IMG/VR virus record: IMGVR_UViG_3300021963_004601
Location: 1 to 35,371 of that record
Length of the DNA stretch: 35,371 nucleotides
Direction: 5' to 3' (one strand)
Origin: a virus
Part shown: in pieces, positions 23,332 to 29,915 of the stretch
Position numbering within the stretch: the stretch's first letter is position 1
Layout: each line of letters begins with the position of its first letter
The notes under the pieces: generated by a model
Seen by the model: only the letters and a program-made list of their open reading frames with translations
What the model was told of the DNA's origin: nothing
Databases searched by the model: none
Program-made: the position numbers and the translations under genes

Positions 23332-23374
23332 GGGATAGGCCTTTAGGCCTACCCCAACTGGAGCAACTTGAGCA
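23198..23374. repeat. Iteron-like array of ACTGGAGCA; candidate replication origin
   Basis: Direct copies of ACTGGAGCA start at 23217, 23228, 23239, 23281 and 23357. The first three are exactly 11 bp apart. A one-mismatch copy (ACTTGAGCA) lies at 23366. Inverted copies are at 23198-23206 (perfect TGCTCCAGT) and 23310-23318 (TGCTCTAGT). The spacing of 42 bp from 23239 to 23281 is four helical turns. A GC hairpin at 23331-23355 and an AT-rich stretch at 23391-23410 lie beside it, directly after the primase-helicase. This is the usual set of parts of an iteron origin. The alternative is an operator array for a phage regulator. Confidence 0.7.
23331..23355. other. Hairpin inside the repeat array
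   Basis: GGGG-A-TAGGCC and its complement AGGCCTA-CCCC form a stem with one bulged A and a short TTTA loop. It lies between the fourth and fifth direct repeats. No T-run follows, so a terminator is unlikely; a structural element of the origin is possible. Confidence 0.45.
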
Positions 23375-23432
23375 ATAGGTATTTTCGAGTCGCGCTAAAA
23401 TAAATCAAACCCCGAGAAAAATGGAGACGAAA

Positions 23433-24002
23433 ATGGACAAGGCAAAACCAAGCAACTACCCAATCGCCGGCATCGATCACCTCCAGGCAGATGCCGCCGC
23501 AATAGATGCCGTGCTGGCATCGCTGGACGCTATCGTGGTCCCCCTAGAAGGGAAGTGGGGTGCTGGCAGGTTGCCCATGCTCGTCGAGCCAGCCCTCGCC
23601 GCTAAGTTCGGGAGCGCCCAGGCCAAGCTCAATAGCGCGGTCGAAGCCGGCAACGTCGAGGAGGTGGTCAAGCGCGCCGCTGTGCTGAAGAGGGGCTGGC
23701 TGGCCCTGGATGCCGCAGCAAGCCCAAATCTCGCGCTGGAGCGCGAGCAGGTCTGGGGGTATGACCACCAGGGCAAACGCTATACCGTTGTCCTGGATCG
23801 ATCTAAGGCCAATTGGCAGGCATCACACACCGAGGATGCCTCGCTTGTGGTCACCGTCGCGGAATTGTTAACGGTCTGGGAGGCGTCAAAAGTGGCTCAG
23901 GTCACCCGCAAGACGCGCTTGGCGTTCCCAGGCGCTCAGGTCACCAGGGTGACAAACGACAAATCCTTGGCCGACGATCTGAACGACGAGGTGCCTTTCT
24001 GA
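23433..24002 (+). CDS. Replication-associated protein with SSB-like C-terminal tip
   Basis: 189 residues from ATG 23433, chosen because GGAG lies 6-7 nt upstream in ATGGAGACGAAAATG. The N-terminal half is helical and Ala-rich (AAAIDAVLASLDAIV, VEEVVKRAAVLKRGW). The second half is beta-rich (KRYTVVLDRSKANWQ, LVVTVAELLTVW). It ends DDLNDEVPF, close to the D-D-D-I-P-F tip of bacterial SSB proteins. This tip suggests it contacts host SSB-interacting proteins, as the 20242-20829 product may also do. It starts right after the candidate origin. The family is not recognised. Confidence 0.6.
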   Translation: MDKAKPSNYPIAGIDHLQADAAAIDAVLASLDAIVVPLEGKWGAGRLPMLVEPALAAKFGSAQAKLNSAVEAGNVEEVVKRAAVLKRGWLALDAAASPNLALEREQVWGYDHQGKRYTVVLDRSKANWQASHTEDASLVVTVAELLTVWEASKVAQVTRKTRLAFPGAQVTRVTNDKSLADDLNDEVPF

Positions 24003-24523
24003 TGGATAACAACCGCACAGGCCCAAACCCAAAGTCTCTCGAAGAGCGATTCTGGTCAAAGGTCGATAAAAACGGCCCGGTTCCGGCGTATCGCCCAGAC
24101 CTCGGACAGTGCTGGATTTGGACGGCCAGCATCGGGAGGGGTTATGGAAAATTCTGGGTCGGGCGCAGAGCGCAAGCCCATCGGGTCTCCTACGAAATGC
24201 ACCGAGGCGCGATCCCGGACGGACTGGATCTTGATCATCTATGCCGGGTTAGGAATTGCGTAAACCCGGACCACCTGGAGCCGGTAACCCGCGCGGAGAA
24301 CATCAGGCGCGGGGAAACCGGTAAGCTGGTGGGGGCGAGGCAGCGCGCTAAGACGCATTGCAAGAGAGGGCATCCGTATAGCGGGCCGAATCTGGTAATC
24401 GAAGCAAGCGGAGCCAGGGCGTGTAAGGCCTGCCGTAGCGCCCGTTCAGCCCGGTGCTACGCCCGATCGATCTCGCCTCGCGTAACCCGGCGCTACGTCC
24501 GTTCGATCTCGCCCCAGGCATAG
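24002..24523 (+). CDS. HNH endonuclease
   Basis: 173 residues from ATG 24002 (TGATG overlap). The HNH motif is LDLDHLCRVRNCVNPDHLEPV with H79, N88 and H91. Cys81 and Cys86, and a second C-x3-H...C-x2-C set (C120, H124, C141, C144), could bind zinc. The C-terminal tail carries a 12-residue duplication (RCYARSISPRVT / RRYVRSISPQA) encoded by a 36-bp in-frame repeat at about 24451-24512. It could be a homing nuclease or a packaging-associated HNH enzyme, but it does not lie next to the terminase. Confidence 0.88.
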   Translation: MDNNRTGPNPKSLEERFWSKVDKNGPVPAYRPDLGQCWIWTASIGRGYGKFWVGRRAQAHRVSYEMHRGAIPDGLDLDHLCRVRNCVNPDHLEPVTRAENIRRGETGKLVGARQRAKTHCKRGHPYSGPNLVIEASGARACKACRSARSARCYARSISPRVTRRYVRSISPQA

Positions 24524-24538
24524 ACCAGCCGATTTATT

Positions 24539-24561
24539 TTGCGTTTCCCACAAGAACGCAA
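24539..24561 (+). other. Small hairpin downstream of the HNH gene
   Basis: TTGCGTT / AACGCAA forms a perfect 7-bp stem with a 9-nt loop, 16 nt after the HNH stop. No T-run follows. It is the only distinct element in the 81-bp gap 24524-24604. Confidence 0.35.
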
Positions 24562-24604
24562 TAATGTTGCCCAGAACGTGACCATCGAGCAATGAGTTGT
24601 CTCA

Positions 24605-24763
24605 ATGCACACCCCCACGCCCACCCGCCGCGCTACTGCGCCCGCCGCCGAGCCGCCGAAGAAGGCCGCACCGCCGGCGAGCGATTATGCTCGCACCGAC
24701 AAGGCAAAGCGGTTGGCTAAAATGCTACAGCAATCGCAGCGCAACATGCGCGACGACACGTGA
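24605..24763 (+). CDS. Small basic protein, unknown
   Basis: 52 residues: a Pro/Ala/Thr-rich and basic first half (MHTPTPTRRATAPAAEPPKK) followed by a helical second half (TDKAKRLAKMLQQSQRNMRDD). There is no strong Shine-Dalgarno. Its stop overlaps the start of the ParB-domain gene (TGATG), which favours translation. The role is unknown. Confidence 0.45.
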   Translation: MHTPTPTRRATAPAAEPPKKAAPPASDYARTDKAKRLAKMLQQSQRNMRDDT

Positions 24764-25176
24764 TGCAGATCGAGACCGTTAAACTGGCCTCTCTGATCCC
24801 CTATGCGCGCAACAGCCGCACCCACTCTGACGCCCAAGTGGCTCAGATCGCTGCCAGTATCAAGGAATTCGGCTTTACAAACCCCGTCCTGATCGACGAG
24901 ACCGGCAGCATTATCGCCGGTCACGGGCGAGTCATGGCCGCTCGCAAGCTAACGCGCCCCGACGTGCCGTGCATCCGGTTATCGCACCTCACCGAAGCGC
25001 AGAAGAAAGCCTACATCATTGCCGACAATAAGCTGGCCCTGAACGCTGGCTGGGACGCCGAGATGCTGTCGGTGGAGCTGGCAGACCTGAAAGACCTCGG
25101 CTTCGACCTAGACCTGACCGGCTTTAGCGCAGACGAAATCAACGCGCTGTTGGCACCAATGGCACAGAGGGGCTGA
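24763..25176 (+). CDS. ParB/Srx-like nuclease domain protein, probably the front half of a split gene
   Basis: 137 residues from ATG 24763 (TGATG overlap). It matches the ParB N-terminal domain: LIPYARNSRTHSDAQVAQIA (residues 12-31), FTNPVLIDETGSIIAGHGRVMAARKL with the GHGR motif, and a trailing helical domain YIIADNKLALNAGWD. In many phages this domain is the N-terminal half of a single ParB-methyltransferase protein of roughly 400 residues. Here it ends after LLAPMAQRG at a TGA. The methyltransferase follows in the -1 frame. Confidence 0.8.
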   Translation: MQIETVKLASLIPYARNSRTHSDAQVAQIAASIKEFGFTNPVLIDETGSIIAGHGRVMAARKLTRPDVPCIRLSHLTEAQKKAYIIADNKLALNAGWDAEMLSVELADLKDLGFDLDLTGFSADEINALLAPMAQRG

Positions 25177-25259
25177 CAGACGAGGACGCCGTCCCTGAGC
25201 CGCCGGTTGATCCGGTAACTAAGCTGGGCGACGTATGGCTGTTAGGGGATCACCGGGTT

Positions 25260-25994
25260 ATGTGTGGGGACTCGACCAGCATTGATGCGGTTGATACATT
25301 ACTTGCTGGAGTAAAGCCGCACCTGATGGTGACAGACCCGCCCTACGGGGTCGAGTATGACCCAACGTGGCGAGACGACCAAGATGCGGCAAAAGGAAAA
25401 AAAATTGGTGGCAGAGCGGTTGGGAAAGTAAAGAACGACGATTGTGCGGATTGGAGAGAGGCATGGGCGCTATTTCCTGGCGACGTTGTTTATTGCTGGA
25501 CAAGCGGGCGGTTTCTTCCTGAATCCATATTATCCCTAGAGGCCGCTGGCTTCGAGCGCCGAGTGCTTATTGTTTGGGCGAAGTCGCAGCACGTTTTCGG
25601 TCGCGGACATTATCACTCGCAAGAAGAAGAATGCTGGTACGCCGTCAGGAAGGGGGCTACAGGGCATTGGCAAGGCGATCACAAACAGACAACGCTATGG
25701 CAAATCCCAAAACCATCAAAATCTGAAACTGGACACGGCACCCAAAAGCCAGTCGAGTGTATGCGCCGCCCAATTGAAAACAACTCAAGCCCTGGCCAGG
25801 CGGTTTACGACCCTTTTACGGGGAGCGGGACAACCGTAATCGCAGCCGAGACAACGGGGCGGTGCTGCTATTCGATGGAACTCGACCCAAAATACTGCGA
25901 CGTCATCGTTAAACGCTGGCAGGAGTTCACGGGCAAGACTGCCACGCTGGAAGCCACAAAAGAGCCGTTTAATTCAGCAAAAACATACGCATGA
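25260..25994 (+). CDS. DNA methyltransferase (DPPY, N6-A or N4-C), probably the back half of a split gene
   Basis: 244 residues from ATG 25260, which has AGGGG about 10 nt upstream. Motif IV VTDPPYGVEY lies near the N-terminus and motif I DPFTGSGTTVIAAE near the C-terminus. This is the beta-class order of DNA amino-methyltransferases. The same frame stays open upstream to 25128 and encodes EGLTDEDAVPEPPVDP and KLGDVWLLGDHRV, a stretch normally found between ParB and methylase domains in the fused family. So the start at ATG 25260 may be secondary. It could protect phage DNA from host restriction or mark it for regulation. Confidence 0.85.
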   Translation: MCGDSTSIDAVDTLLAGVKPHLMVTDPPYGVEYDPTWRDDQDAAKGKKIGGRAVGKVKNDDCADWREAWALFPGDVVYCWTSGRFLPESILSLEAAGFERRVLIVWAKSQHVFGRGHYHSQEEECWYAVRKGATGHWQGDHKQTTLWQIPKPSKSETGHGTQKPVECMRRPIENNSSPGQAVYDPFTGSGTTVIAAETTGRCCYSMELDPKYCDVIVKRWQEFTGKTATLEATKEPFNSAKTYA

Positions 25995-26012
25995 TTGGTT
26001 TAATAAAAAGAC

Positions 26013-26348
26013 ATGGCACAAAAACCCCATAAACCCACAGATGCTTTGCGCCGCCAAGCTGAGCAAGCCTCGGGCCTCGGGCTCCCGCATGACCAAATCT
26101 GCGCCCTGATCGGCATCAGCGACGAAACGCTGCGCAAATACTACGGCCCAGAGCTTGGTATCGGCAAAGCCAAGGCATCAGCCCAGATCGCTAAGACGTT
26201 GTTCAACAAGGCACAATCCGGCGACACCACCGCCATGATTTGGTGGACAAAGGCGCAGATGAAATGGACAGAGACGCAAAGGCATGAGAACACTGGCGAC
26301 GGCGGCGGGCCAGTCGAGCTGACGATCAAATGGTCAGACGGGAAATAA
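26013..26348 (+). CDS. Terminase small subunit-like protein
   Basis: 111 residues. The N-terminal helical region contains an HTH (HDQICALIGISDETLRKYY, about 26-44), and the following segment (KAKASAQIAKTLFNKAQSGDTTAMIWWTKAQMKW) is the second part of a common phage small-terminase family. It would recognise the packaging site and start headful or cos cutting. It overlaps the large subunit by 19 nt. Confidence 0.8.
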   Translation: MAQKPHKPTDALRRQAEQASGLGLPHDQICALIGISDETLRKYYGPELGIGKAKASAQIAKTLFNKAQSGDTTAMIWWTKAQMKWTETQRHENTGDGGGPVELTIKWSDGK

Positions 26349-27673
26349 AGCTTTCCTACGTTCCGCGTCCCGCCTTCTACCCGTTCCATGCCCGCAAACA
26401 TAGATGGTCGTGCCTGGTCGCGCATCGCCGCGCGGGTAAGACAGTCGCGGCCATAAATGACCTGATCCGTTGCGCTGTCATGTCCCGCTCTCCCATGCCG
26501 CAATTCGCCTATATCGCGCCGTTTCGATCACAGGCAAAATCCGTTGCTTGGGACTACCTTAAGACGTTTGCCGCGCCGGTCACCAAGGCGAGCAACGAAG
26601 CCGAATTGCAAATCGATCTGATCAACGGCGGGCGGATCAGGTTGTTCGGTGCCGATAATGCTGACGCTATGCGCGGATTGGGCTTCGATGGCGTCTTCCT
26701 GGATGAATTTGGGGATTTCCGCCCGTCCGTTTGGGGTAACGTCATCCGGCCCACGCTATCGGATCGGCAAGGTTGGGCTGTGTTTGCCGGCACCCCGAAA
26801 GGCAAAAACCAGTTTTGGTCAATCTGGGATCAGGCACAGCGCGACCCTGCCGAATGGTTCTCGCTCAAACTCCCGGCATCCGAGAGCGGGTTGCTGCCTC
26901 AAGGCGAACTCAGCGCGGCACGGGCGCAGCTATCGGAGGACCAATACCTCCAAGAATACGAATGTTCGTTTGAAGCCGCTATCCTGGGCGCATTTTACGG
27001 CACCGAAATGCGGATGGCCGACGAGGATGGGCGTATTTGCCCGGTTAGCTATGATTTAAGCCTGCCCGTGCATACCGCCTGGGACTTGGGATACCGCGAC
27101 GACACGGCAATCTGGTTCTACCAAGTAGTGCGCGGCGAAGTGCATGTCATTGATTTTCATTCTGTTTCCGGCTCAAACATTGCCGAGCTAGCGGCTGTCG
27201 TTAACGCCAAGCCCTACCGTTACGGCAAGCACTACTTGCCGCACGATGCCCGCGCTAAGACGTTAGCCGCTGCCGGAAAGTCTATCATCGAGCAGCTTGC
27301 CGAGCATCTCGGCGGTATTAACGGTTTGGCTATCGTGCCTGACCTGTCGGTGCAGGACGGCATCCAGGCTGTTCGTGCGCTTCTGCCGCGTGTTTGGTTT
27401 GACGCTGACAAATGCCGCGATGGTATTGAGGCGCTGCGCCAATATCAGCGCGAGTATGACGAGGACAAAAAGTCGTTTCGGCAAACGCCGCGCCATGATT
27501 GGTGTTCGCATCCGGCGGACGCATTTCGTATGTTAGCCGTCGCCTGGGTGCAGGAGCCCACAGTTAGGGCTCCGGCCCCCGAGCGGACACTATTGGTTGG
27601 CCCAGACAACCGTGCTACGCTAAACGATATGTGGGCTGCTCACGCCCAGGTTGAGAGAAGGAAACGAATATGA
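26330..27673 (+). CDS. Terminase large subunit
   Basis: 447 residues. Walker A-like VAHRRAGKT at 30-38 and Walker B VFLDEF at 122-127 (D125, catalytic E126) give the packaging ATPase, with the coupling motif at AGTPKGKN (153-160). The nuclease domain has AWDLGYRDDTA at 250-260 (D252) and likely partner acids D306 (LPHDAR) and D397 (HPADAFR). It is expected to pump DNA into the prohead and cut it. It is followed by small structural genes and the portal. Confidence 0.95.
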   Translation: MVRREIKLSYVPRPAFYPFHARKHRWSCLVAHRRAGKTVAAINDLIRCAVMSRSPMPQFAYIAPFRSQAKSVAWDYLKTFAAPVTKASNEAELQIDLINGGRIRLFGADNADAMRGLGFDGVFLDEFGDFRPSVWGNVIRPTLSDRQGWAVFAGTPKGKNQFWSIWDQAQRDPAEWFSLKLPASESGLLPQGELSAARAQLSEDQYLQEYECSFEAAILGAFYGTEMRMADEDGRICPVSYDLSLPVHTAWDLGYRDDTAIWFYQVVRGEVHVIDFHSVSGSNIAELAAVVNAKPYRYGKHYLPHDARAKTLAAAGKSIIEQLAEHLGGINGLAIVPDLSVQDGIQAVRALLPRVWFDADKCRDGIEALRQYQREYDEDKKSFRQTPRHDWCSHPADAFRMLAVAWVQEPTVRAPAPERTLLVGPDNRATLNDMWAAHAQVERRKRI

Positions 27674-27978
27674 GCGGCACCCAGAATCCTTACGCTTATC
27701 AGTATGAAACCGTTGCCGTCAGTCAAACCGCCCAGGTTTTGGGTGGCACTGGCGCGGTTGGCGATTACGTTCACCGGTTGATTATCAACGTGATAACAGT
27801 TGCAAGCGCAGGCGTTACGCTGATTGATGGATCAACATCCATCGTAATCAGCACCGCTGCCAGCGCAGTATTGGGGCCAATTAGCCTTGAACTAAACATG
27901 CGTTCAGCCACCGGCCCGTGGAAGATCACGACTGGCGCTGGTGCGACCGTTGTCGCGGTTGGGATATTCAGCGCATAG
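27670..27978 (+). CDS. Small beta-rich phage protein
   Basis: 102 residues beginning with MSGTQNPYAYQYETVAVSQTAQVLGGTGAVGDYVHRLII, a conserved-style phage segment. The rest is beta-rich and uncharged (SAGVTLIDGSTSIVIST, GPWKITTGAGATVVAVG). It is probably a virion accessory or fibre-like component. It overlaps the terminase gene by 4 nt (ATGA). No function is known to me. Confidence 0.65.
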   Translation: MSGTQNPYAYQYETVAVSQTAQVLGGTGAVGDYVHRLIINVITVASAGVTLIDGSTSIVISTAASAVLGPISLELNMRSATGPWKITTGAGATVVAVGIFSA

Positions 27979-27988
27979 GGATTAAGCC

Positions 27989-28321
27989 ATGAACTCAGAC
28001 ACCCAGCGGATTATCGACGCGCTTCTGTATATGGGCGCTCCCAACAACGTGCAGGCCCAGCTTGAGCCGCGTAATGGGGTTTACGAAGCCCCTAACGAAG
28101 GCATTGACCAGATGCCTGGGTTTGACCCAGCAACACCGACTGGCTCTGGGACGCCGATGGGCGGCGGGTTGCCGTTTGGCGCGACCAGGGGCGGATCCGA
28201 TGTTCCAGACGGTTTCCCGGCGGCGCTTGAGACTGCTCTTGGCCCCGAGGAGCAGGCGATTCTTGAAGCCATCATGCGCAAGCAGCAAGAGCGGGCCGCG
28301 CAGCGAGGCATGGTCGAATAA
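27989..28321 (+). CDS. Small Pro/Gly-rich phage protein
   Basis: 110 residues: a short N-terminal helix (TQRIIDALLYMG), a Pro/Gly-rich acidic linker (EGIDQMPGFDPATPTGSGTP), and a C-terminal helix (EEQAILEAIMRKQQERAAQ). It looks like a flexible adaptor. It precedes the ADP-ribosyltransferase-like gene and overlaps its start (TAATG), so the two may act or be ejected together. The function is unknown. Confidence 0.55.
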   Translation: MNSDTQRIIDALLYMGAPNNVQAQLEPRNGVYEAPNEGIDQMPGFDPATPTGSGTPMGGGLPFGATRGGSDVPDGFPAALETALGPEEQAILEAIMRKQQERAAQRGMVE

Positions 28322-29904
28322 TGGCTGCCCCGTCCACCCTAGCGGCGGCTTTGAACTACTACGGCAACTCCCGGCTGAAGCGCCGTGAGTTCGACGGCGG
28401 CGAGCCGCCCACGCTCGAGGGCCTGGGCGAGCAGTGGCAGGGCGTCAGTGACGCAATCCAGGCAGGCCCAGACAACGCGCGAAAGTGGCTGGAGAAGGAG
28501 CCTGGGTATACTTACAGCGCGATAGTCCCGGCGAAGCATGACGCGAGCGGCAAGACGTCATGGGCGCTCCAAGACATGGTCCGCAACCCGCTGATCGGCG
28601 CACTCGACCTGATGCAGATGAAGATGGCGCGCGATGAGACCGGCAAGCCGGTCGGCTTGACCGATCCAGGGATAGAGGCGATGGCGACGGCAATGGTTCC
28701 GTGGGGCGGGCGCGGCATTGACCGGGGCGTTCTTCGGTCTGGCGGCGGTCCGGTAGAGAAGGGGATTGTTCCGTTCCCGCAGCCTAGAACGGCTGAAGGT
28801 TTGGCGGCTAAGTTGCGTGATGCGTTTCCGGATTCGGAAGTCAGAGTGAACCATTCTTTACCCGGCGGGTATGGACAATCTTCCTATGTTGAATTTTCGG
28901 CTGCGGAGCCAAAATTGTTATTCGAAAAAAGGAAAGCAGACTGGACTGCCGCCGGAAAAGGCAGCGGGCGAGGTCCGGAGCCTATAATGCCTAGCCGGAT
29001 TGCCCATGAATATAGATTGAGCGACCACGATCTTGGGGATCGGCGCGCTCGTCAATACACGCGGCTGTTCGGTCAGGATATGACCGATGCCGATATGTTG
29101 CGATTGATTTCCGACTTGCGGGAACAGACGTTCCTCGGCAAGGTCGCGCCGCCTGACCCTCGCATTGCGGAAGCCATGTTCGGTGCCACTAGCAACATTG
29201 GCAAGGGCATCGTCCCGGAGCTTACAAAGGCGCTGACGCCCAAGCCATTTGTCCCCCGCGCAGAGGCGGCGCTCCCGATGGACGAAGCATCACGCATGGC
29301 GCGGGCGAAGGCGATGGGGTTTGACGTTGACGCCTATCACGCCACAACCAGGGATTTTCCAGCTTTTGACAACGCTCAAATCGGGTCGAACCTCGACACG
29401 GGCTATTATGGGACGGGCCACTATTCAGCGCCGACCCCTCTTAACCGACGCGGGGAAGCAGAGGGGCCGTTAACTAACTATATCGCCGGAAATTACGATA
29501 AAGACGGGCCAATCTATTTCAAAGGCGCAAATATCATCCCGCTTAAACTGAAAATGAACAACCCGCTAATAATTGACAAGGCGGACATCCCGAACGGAAA
29601 ACTAACGTCTAGGGTCGAAGAATTGACCGGGTTTAAGTCAACGTTTGGATGGCCGCTTGAGGAATCGCAGCGCCCGGAGTTTATGGCGGCGGTAAAGAAG
29701 GCTGGATATGACGGGGTTAGGGTCGATTATGACGGGAAGCCGATAGAGTATGTGTCCCCGGACCCCACGCAAATCCGTTCCCGTTTTGCCGCCTTCGACC
29801 CCGCGAAAGCCGACAGCGCCGACCTGCTGGCGCTGGCGCTCGGCACGGTTGGCGTGGGTGCCGCCGCTGCCGCGCGACCGGGCGCGGAACAACCCTATGA
29901 CTGA
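28321..29904 (+). CDS. Virion-block protein with C-terminal ADP-ribosyltransferase-like domain
   Basis: 527 residues. The N-terminal part (1-150) has no clear domain. Residues about 335-490 resemble the ADP-ribosyltransferase domains of phage polyvalent proteins: AYHATTRDFPAFD with H340, GYYGTGHYSAPTPLNRR with a likely Tyr368, then IEYVSPDPTQIRSRFAAFDP with E476. These are candidate H-Y-E catalytic residues. Its location between the terminase and the portal suggests a virion passenger delivered at infection. A Gly/Ala hydrophobic segment closes the protein. The domain call is moderate and the activity is untested. Confidence 0.65.
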   Translation: MAAPSTLAAALNYYGNSRLKRREFDGGEPPTLEGLGEQWQGVSDAIQAGPDNARKWLEKEPGYTYSAIVPAKHDASGKTSWALQDMVRNPLIGALDLMQMKMARDETGKPVGLTDPGIEAMATAMVPWGGRGIDRGVLRSGGGPVEKGIVPFPQPRTAEGLAAKLRDAFPDSEVRVNHSLPGGYGQSSYVEFSAAEPKLLFEKRKADWTAAGKGSGRGPEPIMPSRIAHEYRLSDHDLGDRRARQYTRLFGQDMTDADMLRLISDLREQTFLGKVAPPDPRIAEAMFGATSNIGKGIVPELTKALTPKPFVPRAEAALPMDEASRMARAKAMGFDVDAYHATTRDFPAFDNAQIGSNLDTGYYGTGHYSAPTPLNRRGEAEGPLTNYIAGNYDKDGPIYFKGANIIPLKLKMNNPLIIDKADIPNGKLTSRVEELTGFKSTFGWPLEESQRPEFMAAVKKAGYDGVRVDYDGKPIEYVSPDPTQIRSRFAAFDPAKADSADLLALALGTVGVGAAAAARPGAEQPYD

Positions 29905-29915
29905 CAGGCTCAACC

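Noticed and set aside
23198-23374. CRISPR array
   Set aside because: Repeats are only 9 bp, irregularly spaced, in both orientations, and lack uniform spacers.
25128-25180. Programmed -1 frameshift signal
   Set aside because: No slippery heptamer in the required frame and no obvious downstream stem; left open as recoding of unknown type, mutation or error.
15869-26012. Integrase or excisionase marking a temperate phage
   Set aside because: No tyrosine or serine recombinase signature was seen in this non-structural region; HTH proteins alone do not show lysogeny.
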